From: Planctomycetota bacterium
GTDB taxonomy: Bacteria > Planctomycetota > UBA8742 > UBA2392
Assembly: GCA_020845475.1 (NCBI GenBank)
Contig: JADLFN010000058.1
Coordinates: forward strand, 1 to 59,813
Length of the DNA: 59,813 nt
Direction: 5' to 3'
Below the pieces are notes generated by a model, which was not told the DNA's origin, made no database searches, and saw nothing but the letters and a program-made list of their open reading frames with translations. A program made the translations under genes and the position numbers. Shown piece by piece: positions 25,499-34,212 of this stretch; position 1 is the stretch's first letter; each line of letters begins with the position of its first letter.

Positions 25499-27352
25499 AT
25501 GCGCCTGTTCCTGCTCGCGTTCTTGCTGGCATCGCCTCTTGCGGCCGCCACTTACAACGTTGGTCCCGGCCAGCCTCTTTCAACAATCGGTGCGGTGCCG
25601 TGGGCAACGCTGGGCCCCGGCGACATCGTGCGCATTCACTATCGGGCCACTCCTTATGCCGAAAAGTGGGTGCTGTGCCGCCAGGGCGCAAGCGGCAACC
25701 CCATCACGATCCAGGGCGTGCCCGAGGCCGGCACCGGCAACCTGCCGGTGATCACCGGCGCAAGCGCCACCACGGCCGCGGGCCTGAACTATTGGGGTGA
25801 GAACCGCGGCGTGCTCAAGATCGGCGGCGCCAACACCCCCGCCGACCTCATGCCCCAGTGGATTGTGGTCGAAAATCTCGAGTTCCGCAGCGCCCACCCG
25901 AGTTACACGTTCACCGACGACACCGGCGCATCGGGCATCGCCTATGCCGGCAACGCCTCGGGCATCTACGTTGAAAAGGTCAAACACCTGATCGTGCGCA
26001 ACTGCACCTTCACGGATTGCGGCAACGGCTTTTTCGTGGCACCGGGCAGCGTCGGCGGCACGGGCAACCCCAACCTGACGGAGGACGTTTACGTGGGTTA
26101 TTGCTACATCCACGGCAACGGCATCAATGCTTCCGCGTTTGAGCACAACAGTTACTGCGAGTGCAACGGCATCGTTTACGAGTACAACCGTTACGGCCCG
26201 CTGCGCACCGGCGCCAACGGCAACGCGCTGAAAGATCGCAGCGCCAATTGCGTCGTGCGCTACAACTGGATTGAGAGCGGCAACCGGCAACTCGATCTCG
26301 TCGAGGCTGATGGCTCGGGCATTGAAACCCTGACCGGGTACAACACGACTTACGTCTACGGCAATGTGCTCATTGAGCCCAACGGTGCGGGCAACTCGCA
26401 GATCCTTCACTACGGCGGCGATAACGGCAACACCGCCACCTACCGCAAAGGCACGCTCTACTTCTATGGCAATACCATTGTCTCCACACGCACGGGCAAC
26501 ACCACGCTGATGCGGCTTTCCACCAACAGCGAAACCTGCGATTGCCGCAACAACATCATTTACGTCTCGGCGGCGGGCAGCTTCCTGGGCCTGATCGACG
26601 ACACCGGTGTGCTCAATTACCGCAACAACTGGCTCAAGACCGGCTACATCAACAGCCACTCCGGCGGCGCCATGCAGGGCACCGTGACCAACCAGGGCGG
26701 CAACGTGGTGGGAACAAGCCCGGGCTTTCTCAACGAGGGCGGCCAGGATTTCTCGCTCGCCGCAGGCTCAGCGTGCATCAACGCCGGCACGACGCTCGCC
26801 GCCGCCGTGCTGCCCACGCACAACGTCACGCGCCATTACGTCAAGCACCAGCAGGGTGTCGCGCGACCCGTGGACGCGACCTTCGACATTGGTGCCTTCG
26901 AAGTGGGCACGGTGCCAACCATGCCGCCCAGCGCGGCCAGCGGCCTGGTCGCCACGGCCAACATGACGCTGGGCGCGGCCCTGAGCTGGAGCGACAACTC
27001 CAGCGATGAATCGGGCTTCCGCATCGAGCGGCAAATCGGCGCAGGTGCCTTTGCCACGCTGACCACCGTCGGCGCCAACGTGACGAGTTACAACGACAGC
27101 GGCCTGACGCTGGGCACCATGTACACCTATCGCATCGTGGCCTACAACGCTGCGGGCGATGCCGCGCCCAGCAATACTTCCGCGATTACGGCGCAAGGAA
27201 CGTCAGGCGGAGGCGGCTCGGGCGGCAGCAGCAGCGGAGGCGGTGGGGGAGGCGGCTGCGCAGCGTCAGAAAGCGCCGCGGGCGCACTGGTGCTGCTGGC
27301 ACTGGCGCTGGGCGCGCGGCGAAGGAGTCGCGCAAGTCAACGGACGCGGTAA
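25499..27352 (+). CDS. secreted right-handed beta-helix/fibronectin-III protein with C-terminal sorting tail
   Basis: A 617-residue protein with a signal peptide (about 1-18, ending LAAAT) and a right-handed parallel beta-helix of repeating NCTF/NGI-type turns (residues about 100-450), as in pectate-lyase-fold or bacterial surface proteins. A fibronectin type III domain (about 475-565, with ASGLVATANMTLGAALSW) precedes a Gly/Ser-rich stretch. The chain ends with Gly-rich-Cys, a hydrophobic helix and ARRRSR, the tripartite pattern of MYXO-CTERM/Synergist-CTERM-like sorting tails. GGAGG five bases before the ATG sets the start. It is probably a surface-anchored polysaccharide-active or adhesive protein. 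Confidence 0.6.
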   Translation: MRLFLLAFLLASPLAAATYNVGPGQPLSTIGAVPWATLGPGDIVRIHYRATPYAEKWVLCRQGASGNPITIQGVPEAGTGNLPVITGASATTAAGLNYWGENRGVLKIGGANTPADLMPQWIVVENLEFRSAHPSYTFTDDTGASGIAYAGNASGIYVEKVKHLIVRNCTFTDCGNGFFVAPGSVGGTGNPNLTEDVYVGYCYIHGNGINASAFEHNSYCECNGIVYEYNRYGPLRTGANGNALKDRSANCVVRYNWIESGNRQLDLVEADGSGIETLTGYNTTYVYGNVLIEPNGAGNSQILHYGGDNGNTATYRKGTLYFYGNTIVSTRTGNTTLMRLSTNSETCDCRNNIIYVSAAGSFLGLIDDTGVLNYRNNWLKTGYINSHSGGAMQGTVTNQGGNVVGTSPGFLNEGGQDFSLAAGSACINAGTTLAAAVLPTHNVTRHYVKHQQGVARPVDATFDIGAFEVGTVPTMPPSAASGLVATANMTLGAALSWSDNSSDESGFRIERQIGAGAFATLTTVGANVTSYNDSGLTLGTMYTYRIVAYNAAGDAAPSNTSAITAQGTSGGGGSGGSSSGGGGGGGCAASESAAGALVLLALALGARRRSRASQRTR

Positions 27353-29311
27353 TCAGTCGTCGCTGGGCGGCTCGTCTTTGGGATAGGGCACTTGCTCTTC
27401 GGGCTTCATTTCGGGCTCGGGGGGCACGGGAACTGAATCCCAGATATCGATTTTCACGGCCGGCATCTCGGCGATTCTCCGTCGAGCATTGATTTCATTG
27501 GCGACTTCGATGAGTACTAACAAGAACCCACAAGGCGTGTCAAAGCGCGGGCTCAACGCGGTAGCGCCAGAATGAATGACAAGCTTTTCGAACCTTACAC
27601 CGCTGTCCTTTATGTATGACTCAACATTGGTGACGATGGCCGTTTTCATTCGCACGCGGTTTTCCAGAGCCAGTATTCGACCCGCCTCATCGCCAGCCAG
27701 TTCGGGACTGATCTCCGCCAACGTGCACCGCGACCCCTCAACGGTTCTTTTGCCCCTAGCGCCGATGGCGATTGTCGTCAGGGCGAATTTTTCCTTGTTG
27801 TCGTAGGAGATATAGATTTCGCAGTGTTCCTTGGGCATGGACGAATTGTGTTCATAGTCCATGTCAAAGCGGAAGTAGTCTCCACTGATGTTGTTCAGCA
27901 GCGGGCGGTTGTTTCGCCCATCAACGCTGTAATCGCTCTCGTCAAAGGCGCTGCGAGCGGCGATGGCAAAGCGGTAGATGCCGGCCTCAAAGGCCGACTC
28001 CATCACAGCCATGAACTTCGCGTAGGGCGCTTCAATATCGCAGCGGATGGCCAGCACGTTGCCGCTGATCTTCTTTTCCGTGTCCCAGCCGGGGTGGCCG
28101 CCTTTGACATCGCGTTGCTTGGCGAAGCTTGCAATTTCCTCTTTGAATTCCGCATGCGTTCGCACTTTCGGGCTCTGGCCCCAGTAGTAGCCAAAAGGCG
28201 AGCCATTGACCGGTTTCTCCAGCTTCTCGATCGTTACCGTCAGCGCGGCTTTGGGCTCGAACATTTCGCCGGGCGGGTCGCCCCAGGGTTTGACGGTTTC
28301 GGGTTTGAATTCCGGCTCAGGCGGCGGCTTGGGCGAATCAGTTTTCAGAATTCCGCCGATGGCGGGTCCAAAGCTGAAGCGGATCTCGGCTTGTTTGAGG
28401 CCCTGCTTGTGCCGCGCGGCGTTGAAGCGCGCTACGGAATCCAGCGCCAGGAACAGGTACGCCATGGGCGGATGTTCGGCGGGTTCCAGCCGTTTGGTGG
28501 ACGCGGCATAGCCGCGCTCGCCAATGGAGATCTGCGCCAGCTCGCCCTTGATGCTTTTGATCGCCTTCTCCAGGCCCTCTTCGCCCAGTTTCACGGCAAA
28601 ACCGTAAACGCCCTGCTCGGCACGCTTGAACTTCTTGTTCTCGGCGGCGGCGGGCAACAGGGAGGCGAACACTTCTTCAATCTCTTTGAGCGGGCGAACG
28701 TCTTTCTGGAAAATGGTCTGGAGCGTGCAGCGCGAGAACTTGGAATTCCAGTTCAAGTTGAATCCGAGCGAAAACTGCGCCGCGTTGGAGTCCGCGCCGC
28801 GTGTCAGGCCCTCATCGATGGGGAACTGGTACAGCTGGTAACGCGCGTCAAGTTCCCAGACGGCCTCGCCGCCGCCGGCGGCGTGAAAGGGCGGGTCGAA
28901 CTCCTGCAGCATGGCCAGCGCGAACTTGTAAACGCGCTGCGCAAGCAGGGCGTCAACGAAGCGCCAGAATTCACTCACCGGCGCGCGGGCATCAATGCGC
29001 AAAGCAATGCGGTTCTCGCTGCGCGAGTTCTTGGCGTCCCAGTTGCCGCCAGCCTTGGCCAAGGCCTCAACGTGCTTGCCCAGGGAATCGGCGGCAAAGG
29101 GCACGTCGCTGCCGCTCTCGAACCAGGCAAGACCCTTGTTGTCGGGGGTAGGCGCGCACGAAACCACATAGCCGCGCTCAAAGGCAACCTTGGGTGCCGG
29201 CGCCGCAGCAGGCGCATTGCCCGGCGCGTTTGCGGAGTTCCCAACGGGCCTGCTGCACGCGGCTGTGAACAAGACCAGCGCGATTGCAAAGATCCATGGC
29301 ACACGCTTCAT
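27353..29311 (-). CDS. lipoprotein with repeated ExbD/TolR-like domain
   Basis: A 652-residue lipoprotein with lipobox FTAAC (Cys19). Two regions look like the ExbD/TolR periplasmic domain: ALRIDARAPVSEFWRFVDAL with YKFALAM (about residues 105-135) and AIRCDIEAPYAKFMAVMESA with YRFAIAA (about 435-465), each matching the I-x-D-x-x-V-x-x-x-x-x-V-M-D pattern. The rest is beta-rich and ends in a Pro/Glu-rich tail. It lacks the ExbD TM helix, being lipid-anchored instead. Its stop abuts the stop of the convergent beta-helix gene with no gap. Function unknown. Confidence 0.5.
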   Translation of the reverse strand: MKRVPWIFAIALVLFTAACSRPVGNSANAPGNAPAAAPAPKVAFERGYVVSCAPTPDNKGLAWFESGSDVPFAADSLGKHVEALAKAGGNWDAKNSRSENRIALRIDARAPVSEFWRFVDALLAQRVYKFALAMLQEFDPPFHAAGGGEAVWELDARYQLYQFPIDEGLTRGADSNAAQFSLGFNLNWNSKFSRCTLQTIFQKDVRPLKEIEEVFASLLPAAAENKKFKRAEQGVYGFAVKLGEEGLEKAIKSIKGELAQISIGERGYAASTKRLEPAEHPPMAYLFLALDSVARFNAARHKQGLKQAEIRFSFGPAIGGILKTDSPKPPPEPEFKPETVKPWGDPPGEMFEPKAALTVTIEKLEKPVNGSPFGYYWGQSPKVRTHAEFKEEIASFAKQRDVKGGHPGWDTEKKISGNVLAIRCDIEAPYAKFMAVMESAFEAGIYRFAIAARSAFDESDYSVDGRNNRPLLNNISGDYFRFDMDYEHNSSMPKEHCEIYISYDNKEKFALTTIAIGARGKRTVEGSRCTLAEISPELAGDEAGRILALENRVRMKTAIVTNVESYIKDSGVRFEKLVIHSGATALSPRFDTPCGFLLVLIEVANEINARRRIAEMPAVKIDIWDSVPVPPEPEMKPEEQVPYPKDEPPSDD

Positions 29312-29368
29312 AGACTGCTCCCGGTGTGCCGCGAATTCTACGCTGACCGGCGACAGTGCGCCATGCGC

Positions 29369-29713
29369 TCACTTCTTGGCCGGCGCCATGGTGCCCTCGA
29401 CGGGCAGGCCGGCTTCGCTCCATTCGGCGATGCCGCCGCGATAATCGTGAATGTTCGTGTATCCGAGTTGCTCGACCGCACGGGCCGCCTTCGTGGATGC
29501 GTCTCACGTGTAGCCTGATCAGTAGAACACCAGCATGGCCGCCTTGTCCTTGGGCAGCCCTTTGCCCGCGGCTGCGTCCGGCACGGGCAGGCTGGTGCTG
29601 CCCTTGATGTGCAGCTTCTCGAACGAGGCAAGGCCGCGGTTGTCGTAAAAGCCCCTGGGGGCGTTTTGCTTCAGGGCTTCCTGAAGCTCCTTGATGGTCA
29701 TGGTTTTAACCAT
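29369..29713 (-). CDS. rhodanese-like protein with two in-frame UGA (selenocysteine) codons
   Basis: The frame gives a 114-residue rhodanese-fold protein if UGA at 29519-29521 and 29504-29506 are decoded. The segment reads VFY-Sec-SGYT-Sec-DAS, and both Sec fall at the Cys positions of the C-x4-C motif seen in related rhodaneses (YCGGPKC-type). After them comes the family C-terminus (LGYTNIHDYRGGIAEW, then GLPVEG) and a normal UGA stop. ATG at 29713 has GGAG six bases upstream; TTG at 29723-29725 is an alternative. With selD 4 kb away this fits a selenoprotein, possibly selenium/sulfur transfer or redox. A candidate hairpin (CACG/CGTG arms) starts after the second UGA. Confidence 0.75.
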
Positions 29714-29801
29714 GGCGTTCTCCAATTGGGTGGCGCCATGCTAACAACGGACGCGCGCTCCGCATTCCCGTGCTATCTTGCATATTCCTGAGGAGCCAGC
29801 C

Positions 29802-30194
29802 ATGTCGCAGACCTTCCATAATGTTGAAACCAGCCTTTCCGCGGCCGACGCCGCCAAGCGTGTGCAGGAAGCCGCGCTGAAAGAAAAGTTCGGCGTGCTG
29901 GACGTGATGAACCTGAAGCAGACCATGGCGGGCAAAGGCGTGGTTTATGATGACGAAGCGATCGTGATCTCGGTGTGCGAACCGAACTTCGCGCGGCGAA
30001 TCCTGACGGCTGAGTCCACGGCGGCCTCGTGCCTGCCCTGCCGCATCTCCGTGACCACGAACAAAGGCAAGACCACGGTAAGCGTGCCCGCGCCCACAAG
30101 CGTGTTCGCCATGTTCAACAATCCGGAACTGCTCAAGCTTGCGGCGGAAGCCGAGCCGATTCTGGCGCGGATCGTGGACGCCGCAAAAGCCTGA
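29802..30194 (+). CDS. DUF302 family protein
   Basis: A 130-residue protein with the DUF302 pattern: SQTFHNVETSLSAADAAKRV near the start, KFGVLDVMNL (about 29-38) and a long middle with ISVTTNKGKTTVSVP (about 80-95). DUF302 proteins are small alpha/beta proteins of unknown role, often beside heavy-metal, sulfur or peroxide genes. Two Cys in CLPC (about 75-78) could coordinate or take part in redox. Divergent from the rhodanese gene with 88 bp between start codons, so shared regulation is plausible. GAGGAG precedes the ATG. Confidence 0.7.
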   Translation: MSQTFHNVETSLSAADAAKRVQEAALKEKFGVLDVMNLKQTMAGKGVVYDDEAIVISVCEPNFARRILTAESTAASCLPCRISVTTNKGKTTVSVPAPTSVFAMFNNPELLKLAAEAEPILARIVDAAKA

Positions 30195-30256
30195 GCCGCA
30201 AAGCACTCCAAGGTCACAGACTCAAAGCTTGATTTCGCGCCGCAGGACCCTATTTT

Positions 30257-30289
30257 CCTTTATCGCTGGAAATAAAGGACTGATATAGT
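30257..30289 (+). promoter_or_regulatory. dyad operator and -10 of the ferredoxin gene
   Basis: In an AT-rich patch, CCTTTAT and ATAAAGG (30257-30263, 30272-30278) form an 8-nt-spaced dyad, followed by TATAGT at 30284-30289. There is no good -35 at the right distance, so activation by a dyad-binding protein is possible. Confidence 0.4.
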
Positions 30290-30363
30290 CTAATTTAGCG
30301 AGCGGGCAGCGCGGCCCCAGCCAAAGGCCGCCGGAAAAAAGACGCGGCATCGAGGAGAGAGAC

Positions 30364-30594
30364 ATGGCAGACCCCAACGAGAAGTGGGAAGACAACGTCC
30401 CGGGCAAGTGGTACGTGGACAAGACTTGTATCTTCTGCGGCCTGTGCCCGCAGCTTGCGCCCAACAACTACAAGGAAAGCGCCGACGGCACGCACGATTA
30501 CGTGTACAAGCAGCCGGAATCTCCCGAAGAAGAGGCGCAGTGCGAAGACGCCATGGCCCAGTGCCCCGTCCAGAGCATCGGCAACAACGGGTAG
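30364..30594 (+). CDS. small ferredoxin, single [4Fe-4S] cluster
   Basis: A 76-residue protein with CIFCGLC (Cys22, Cys25, Cys28) and a distal C-x6-CP (Cys60, Cys67). The four ligands for one [4Fe-4S] cluster are probably Cys22, 25, 28 and 67, as in single-cluster ferredoxins of the Fer/ThiG-Pyrococcus type. It carries electrons in the cytoplasm; the partner is unknown. GAGGAGAGAG precedes the ATG. It is monocistronic, ended by the strong hairpin at 30618-30652. Confidence 0.82.
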   Translation: MADPNEKWEDNVPGKWYVDKTCIFCGLCPQLAPNNYKESADGTHDYVYKQPESPEEEAQCEDAMAQCPVQSIGNNG

Positions 30595-30617
30595 TCAGAC
30601 GCAGCAATCGGCTTCCG

Positions 30618-30652
30618 CAGCGCGCCCGTTCACCTCGGGCGCGCTGTCTTTC
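30618..30652 (+). terminator. rho-independent terminator after ferredoxin gene
   Basis: Stem CAGCGCGCCCG/CGGGCGCGCTG (11 bp) with a 7-nt loop, then TCTTTC. Confidence 0.7.
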
Positions 30653-30727
30653 AAGGCGCGTTGCGGTTAACCGTCAAGTGTCGGGGGTTGTTCGAACCGG
30701 CAACGATCAAACCGTTGACCAGAACCC

Positions 30728-31336
30728 ATGCCCCAGCGCGACACCAAGCCTTTCATCATTGAGCAACTCAAAGAGGGTCGCTTTGATTTCGCGGCCATCT
30801 TTGGCAACGACCATCCCGTTGAACTCGAAATCGGCATTGGCAAAGGGCGCTTCCTGATCAACGAGGCGATGCGCCGCGCCGACACCAACTTCATCGGCAT
30901 CGAGTGGGCCAGCCGCTATTACCGCATGGCCGCCGATCGCGCTGCGGGGCGGCATCTCGTCAATATTCGTTTCTTGCGCGACGACGCGGCCCATACGGTC
31001 AACGTGAATCTGCCCGATGCCTCGCTGAGCGCTTTGCACATCTATTTCCCCGATCCCTGGCCGAAAACGAAGCACAACAAGCGCCGCCTGATCCAGGCGC
31101 CCTTTGTGGCGCAAGCCGCGCGCGTGCTGCGCGACGGCGCGCGCGTGCTGCTGGCGACCGATCACGAAGATTACGCGCAACAGATGGAACGCGAGTTTTC
31201 CGATAGCCGCGATTTCACCCTTGCCTCACGCCTGATCGGCCCCGATGCGCCCGAAGGCATCACCAACTGGGAGCAGAAGTTCCGCAAGGAAGGCCGCACC
31301 ATGTTCAAGTTCGAGTTCCTGCGCAAAGTCCGGTAA
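30728..31336 (+). CDS. trmB: tRNA (guanine-N7)-methyltransferase
   Basis: TrmB methylates guanosine 46 in the tRNA variable loop using S-adenosylmethionine. The 202-residue protein shows the class I methyltransferase motif ELEIGIGKGRFL (residues about 32-43) and the family signature IYFPDPWPKTKHNKRRL (about 105-121), with the TNWEQKF pattern near the C-terminus. Length and motif order fit TrmB. No Shine-Dalgarno is visible. A coiled-coil lipoprotein gene follows after 117 bp. Confidence 0.92.
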   Translation: MPQRDTKPFIIEQLKEGRFDFAAIFGNDHPVELEIGIGKGRFLINEAMRRADTNFIGIEWASRYYRMAADRAAGRHLVNIRFLRDDAAHTVNVNLPDASLSALHIYFPDPWPKTKHNKRRLIQAPFVAQAARVLRDGARVLLATDHEDYAQQMEREFSDSRDFTLASRLIGPDAPEGITNWEQKFRKEGRTMFKFEFLRKVR

Positions 31337-31453
31337 TCCCAAATCACCGGCTCCCCTTGCGTGCCTGCCTTGTCCTGTTAGCATTGACCTCCCTTGACCC
31401 CGTATTGCCGAAACGCGACTTTGCGTACCCGCCCCATTGGGAGTCACACACTC

Positions 31454-32554
31454 ATGCGGAACCTGACCCTGGCCGCGCTTGCGGCTTTCACCATTTTCGT
31501 TGGCGGCTGTCAGGACACCGAAGCCCGTCTTCAGAACGCCAAGCTGCAGGCCGAGCTGGACGCCATGAAGGCCAAACCGGCCGATGACAACTTCACCAAG
31601 TGGCTGACCACCCAAAAGGGCGGCGGCGACATGGACGAAGTCAACCGCAAGCTGACCTCCATCAGCGGCGACCTCGCCACGGGCCTGAAGAACCTCGAGA
31701 AAAACCAGGAAGACGCGGCTAAGGCGCAAAGCAAGCGCACCGACGACCTTGAGACCAAGCTCAAGAAGGTGGACGAGCTGCAATCCTCGCTGATCACGCT
31801 CAAGAGCATGATCGAGACGCTTGAGGGCAAGATCAAGAACGTCGATCCCAACCAGTACCTTGAACTCCAGAAGAAGCAGCTCGAAACCGACGCCAACCTG
31901 CGCGCCGAGCAGGAAGCGCGCAAGAAAGTGGAAGCCGATCTCAAGGCCGCGCTCGAGCGCGAACAGGCGCACAAGGGCACGATCGACAAGCTGCAATCCG
32001 ACATCGACGACCTCAAGACCAGCGCCTCAGGCGAGGCCGTGCGCAAACTGCGCGAGCAGAAAGCGGACGCGGAAATGAAGGAAGCCGCGGCACGCAAGGA
32101 ACTCGAAAACGTCAAGAGCGACCGCGACAACGTGAAGAAGCAGTACGATGACCTGCTCAAGCAGGTTTCCGGCAAGGGCGAGACGCCCAAGAACCCGGAC
32201 CCCAAGAATCCCTCCGATGACGGCAAGGGCGGCTACGCCTTTGAGGGCGTGGTGTTTGCGGTCACCGGCGGCGGCAAGGGCGATGCTTCTGTTGTGCTGG
32301 TCAATCCCTCCAAGGGCGAAACGCCCGCCGTGGGCTCTGAACTGCTCGTGCTCGATGAAAAGAACGACCGAGTTTGCCGGCTCAAGGTTGCGCGCCTGTA
32401 CTACAAGGGCGGCGAGCCCGCCAACGGGGTGGACCAGATTGGCTGCACCACGGTGGATCAGAAAATCGATAAACCCGTGGCCAAGGGCGACCGCGTGGTC
32501 TGGGTCAAGTCCGGCGACGAAGCGCCCAAGGACGGCGGCGCCAGCGGCAACTAA
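31454..32554 (+). CDS. coiled-coil lipoprotein with C-terminal beta domain
   Basis: A 366-residue lipoprotein with lipobox FVGGC (Cys19) and an almost continuous coiled coil from about residue 25 to 250. An ~100-residue C-terminal beta domain (LLVLDEKNDRVCRLKVARLYY, VAKGDRVVWVK) follows. The end domain resembles the C-terminal halves of the two membrane-anchored proteins at 56153-59344, which have similar VCRLKV/ARCRI and QGDIV/KGDAIV patterns. A structural cell-envelope spacer or tether seems likely. The start at 31454 opens the lipoprotein signal. Confidence 0.5.
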   Translation: MRNLTLAALAAFTIFVGGCQDTEARLQNAKLQAELDAMKAKPADDNFTKWLTTQKGGGDMDEVNRKLTSISGDLATGLKNLEKNQEDAAKAQSKRTDDLETKLKKVDELQSSLITLKSMIETLEGKIKNVDPNQYLELQKKQLETDANLRAEQEARKKVEADLKAALEREQAHKGTIDKLQSDIDDLKTSASGEAVRKLREQKADAEMKEAAARKELENVKSDRDNVKKQYDDLLKQVSGKGETPKNPDPKNPSDDGKGGYAFEGVVFAVTGGGKGDASVVLVNPSKGETPAVGSELLVLDEKNDRVCRLKVARLYYKGGEPANGVDQIGCTTVDQKIDKPVAKGDRVVWVKSGDEAPKDGGASGN

Positions 32555-32574
32555 ACACACGATCATTGCACACC

Positions 32575-32600
32575 AAGGGGCGACCAACCGGTCGCCCCTT
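32575..32600. terminator. bidirectional terminator hairpin
   Basis: Perfect 11-bp stem AAGGGGCGACC/GGTCGCCCCTT with an AACC loop, between two convergent genes. The same GGGGCGAC arm recurs in pabB (10195-10218). Confidence 0.6.
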
Positions 32601-32670
32601 GACGTTGCGTCAGGTAATCGAGGAAATGGGCGCGGCGCCCGGCCGCCGGCGGTGCCTGCTGCTTGCATGG

Positions 32671-34212
32671 CTACGGCAGCACCACGTTCGACTTGGCCCT
32701 TAGCTCGTACTTGTATTTCAGCTCTTTGGCCGCGTTGGGCTCGAGCGTGATGCTTCGCTTCATGAAGCCGTCTTTGTCGGGCGTCCACTCTTTGGGCTCG
32801 GGTGCGCGCACTTCCAGGCCTTCAATTTCGCTCACCGGCACACGCTCGATCACTTGCAGCTCGCGCGCTTCGCTTGAGAGATTGCTCAGGTAGAGCGCCA
32901 CTTCGCGCGTCACGGTCTGGCCGCCCATCAAGAGGCCGGTTTCGCGCTTCTCCTCCTGGCTGCGTTTGCAGCGCAGACCGTCTTCGGGGCCAAAGCCCAG
33001 CTCGAAGCTTTCGCCCGCGCCCACGAAATCAAGGCGCGAACGCCCGATCAGCGAAGCTTGGCGCGCCATGCGGATCGGCCCCGCCAGCAGCGGCGTTTTG
33101 CCGGTGTTCACACACTGCGCGCGCAGGTGCGCCAGGGGCGCGCGTTCGGCCATGAGCACGGTGGCCACTTCGGCGGGCATTTCTACGCGAGCGATCTCAA
33201 CGCGCAGCGGCAAGCCGGTGCCGGGAAGCCGCACCTGGCCCTTGGGCAAGAACTCGAGGGGCTCGCCGCCGTCGTCCACGCCGGGCATTTCCGGCGCCTT
33301 GGCGGAAGCCGCGCGCTCGATGCTCTGTTCGCGCGCTTCAACGACGATTTTCTGTTTTTCCTCGGGCGTCTTTTTGCGTTTGCTCAGGTTGTCGTCGCCA
33401 AGCAAGGGCGGCGTGGCCACCTGCGCGGGCCGCGCCGTGGAGAACGCGGCATTCACACTTTCCCAATTCTCGCCCGTGCGCTGCCAGACCACGGCGAACG
33501 TGGTCAGGGTGATTTTGGCCTTGCCCGGCTGTCTGGGGTCCAGATCAAGCCGCGCGGCGTGCTCAGGGCGCCAGAGCGCGCTTGGCACGCGGTAAATCAC
33601 GCTGATTTCCGCGGCACCGGCACTTGACGCGTCAAGATACACCTCGATGAACGCCTCGTGGCGCGGGTTCTGGCCGCGCAGCGAAGAAAGCTGGCCTGCA
33701 AGGTCAGACTGCTTTACCGAGAGCTGCTCGATCTCGCGGTTGCAGGCCAGCAGTCTGTTGAGTTCTTCGGCGTCCTGCGCGCACAGGTCGCGCTGCGCGC
33801 TTGTCCAGCTTTCCAGCGGCGCATCAACGGCAAAGCGCGGCACCTTGGCAATGCCGCTGGCCCACGCGCCGTAGAGTTCGGCCAGGTATTCGAGACGTGC
33901 CTCATGGCGCGAGCGCACCTGCTCGGCGGCCTCGAGTTTGCGCGCCAGCTCGGCGTGCTGGGTTTCCAGCGCGGCGATTTCGCTCGACGCGAATTCGTGA
34001 GCACCCTTGACGCGCCGGAACACGCGCGCGGCGAGCACTTTGGCGCCCTTGCAGGCCGCCTGCACGCTGCGGTCATCCACCAGCGGCGAGATGTCGGCGA
34101 TGCGCAGCCATTGACGGCCGCTTTGCAGCTCGGCCTTGGCCACGCGCGTGACTTCGGCGCGGTCTTCAAAGAAACGCACCAAAGTTGGAGTCGAGGGCAG
34201 GGGATTATTCAC
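32671..34212 (-). CDS. DUF4139/mucoidy-inhibitor-like protein 2
   Basis: A 513-residue cytoplasmic protein related to its upstream neighbour: an N-terminal beta domain (TLVRFFEDRAEVTRVAK, typical DUF4140), a central coiled coil (about 80-190) and a C-terminal DUF4139 beta region (YRVPSALWRPEHAARLDLD, then VTREVALYLSNLSSEARELQVIERVPVSE). The GTG start at 34212 is supported by GGGAGG eight bases upstream and overlaps the end of the preceding gene by eight bases. The family includes the mucoidy inhibitor MuiA; the biochemical activity is not established. Confidence 0.65.
   Translation of the reverse strand: MNNPLPSTPTLVRFFEDRAEVTRVAKAELQSGRQWLRIADISPLVDDRSVQAACKGAKVLAARVFRRVKGAHEFASSEIAALETQHAELARKLEAAEQVRSRHEARLEYLAELYGAWASGIAKVPRFAVDAPLESWTSAQRDLCAQDAEELNRLLACNREIEQLSVKQSDLAGQLSSLRGQNPRHEAFIEVYLDASSAGAAEISVIYRVPSALWRPEHAARLDLDPRQPGKAKITLTTFAVVWQRTGENWESVNAAFSTARPAQVATPPLLGDDNLSKRKKTPEEKQKIVVEAREQSIERAASAKAPEMPGVDDGGEPLEFLPKGQVRLPGTGLPLRVEIARVEMPAEVATVLMAERAPLAHLRAQCVNTGKTPLLAGPIRMARQASLIGRSRLDFVGAGESFELGFGPEDGLRCKRSQEEKRETGLLMGGQTVTREVALYLSNLSSEARELQVIERVPVSEIEGLEVRAPEPKEWTPDKDGFMKRSITLEPNAAKELKYKYELRAKSNVVLP

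Noticed and set aside
29519..29725. 68-residue protein ending at the first UGA of the rhodanese-like gene
   Set aside because: The frame continues with the family C-terminus after both UGA codons, so a truncated product is less likely than recoding, given selD nearby.
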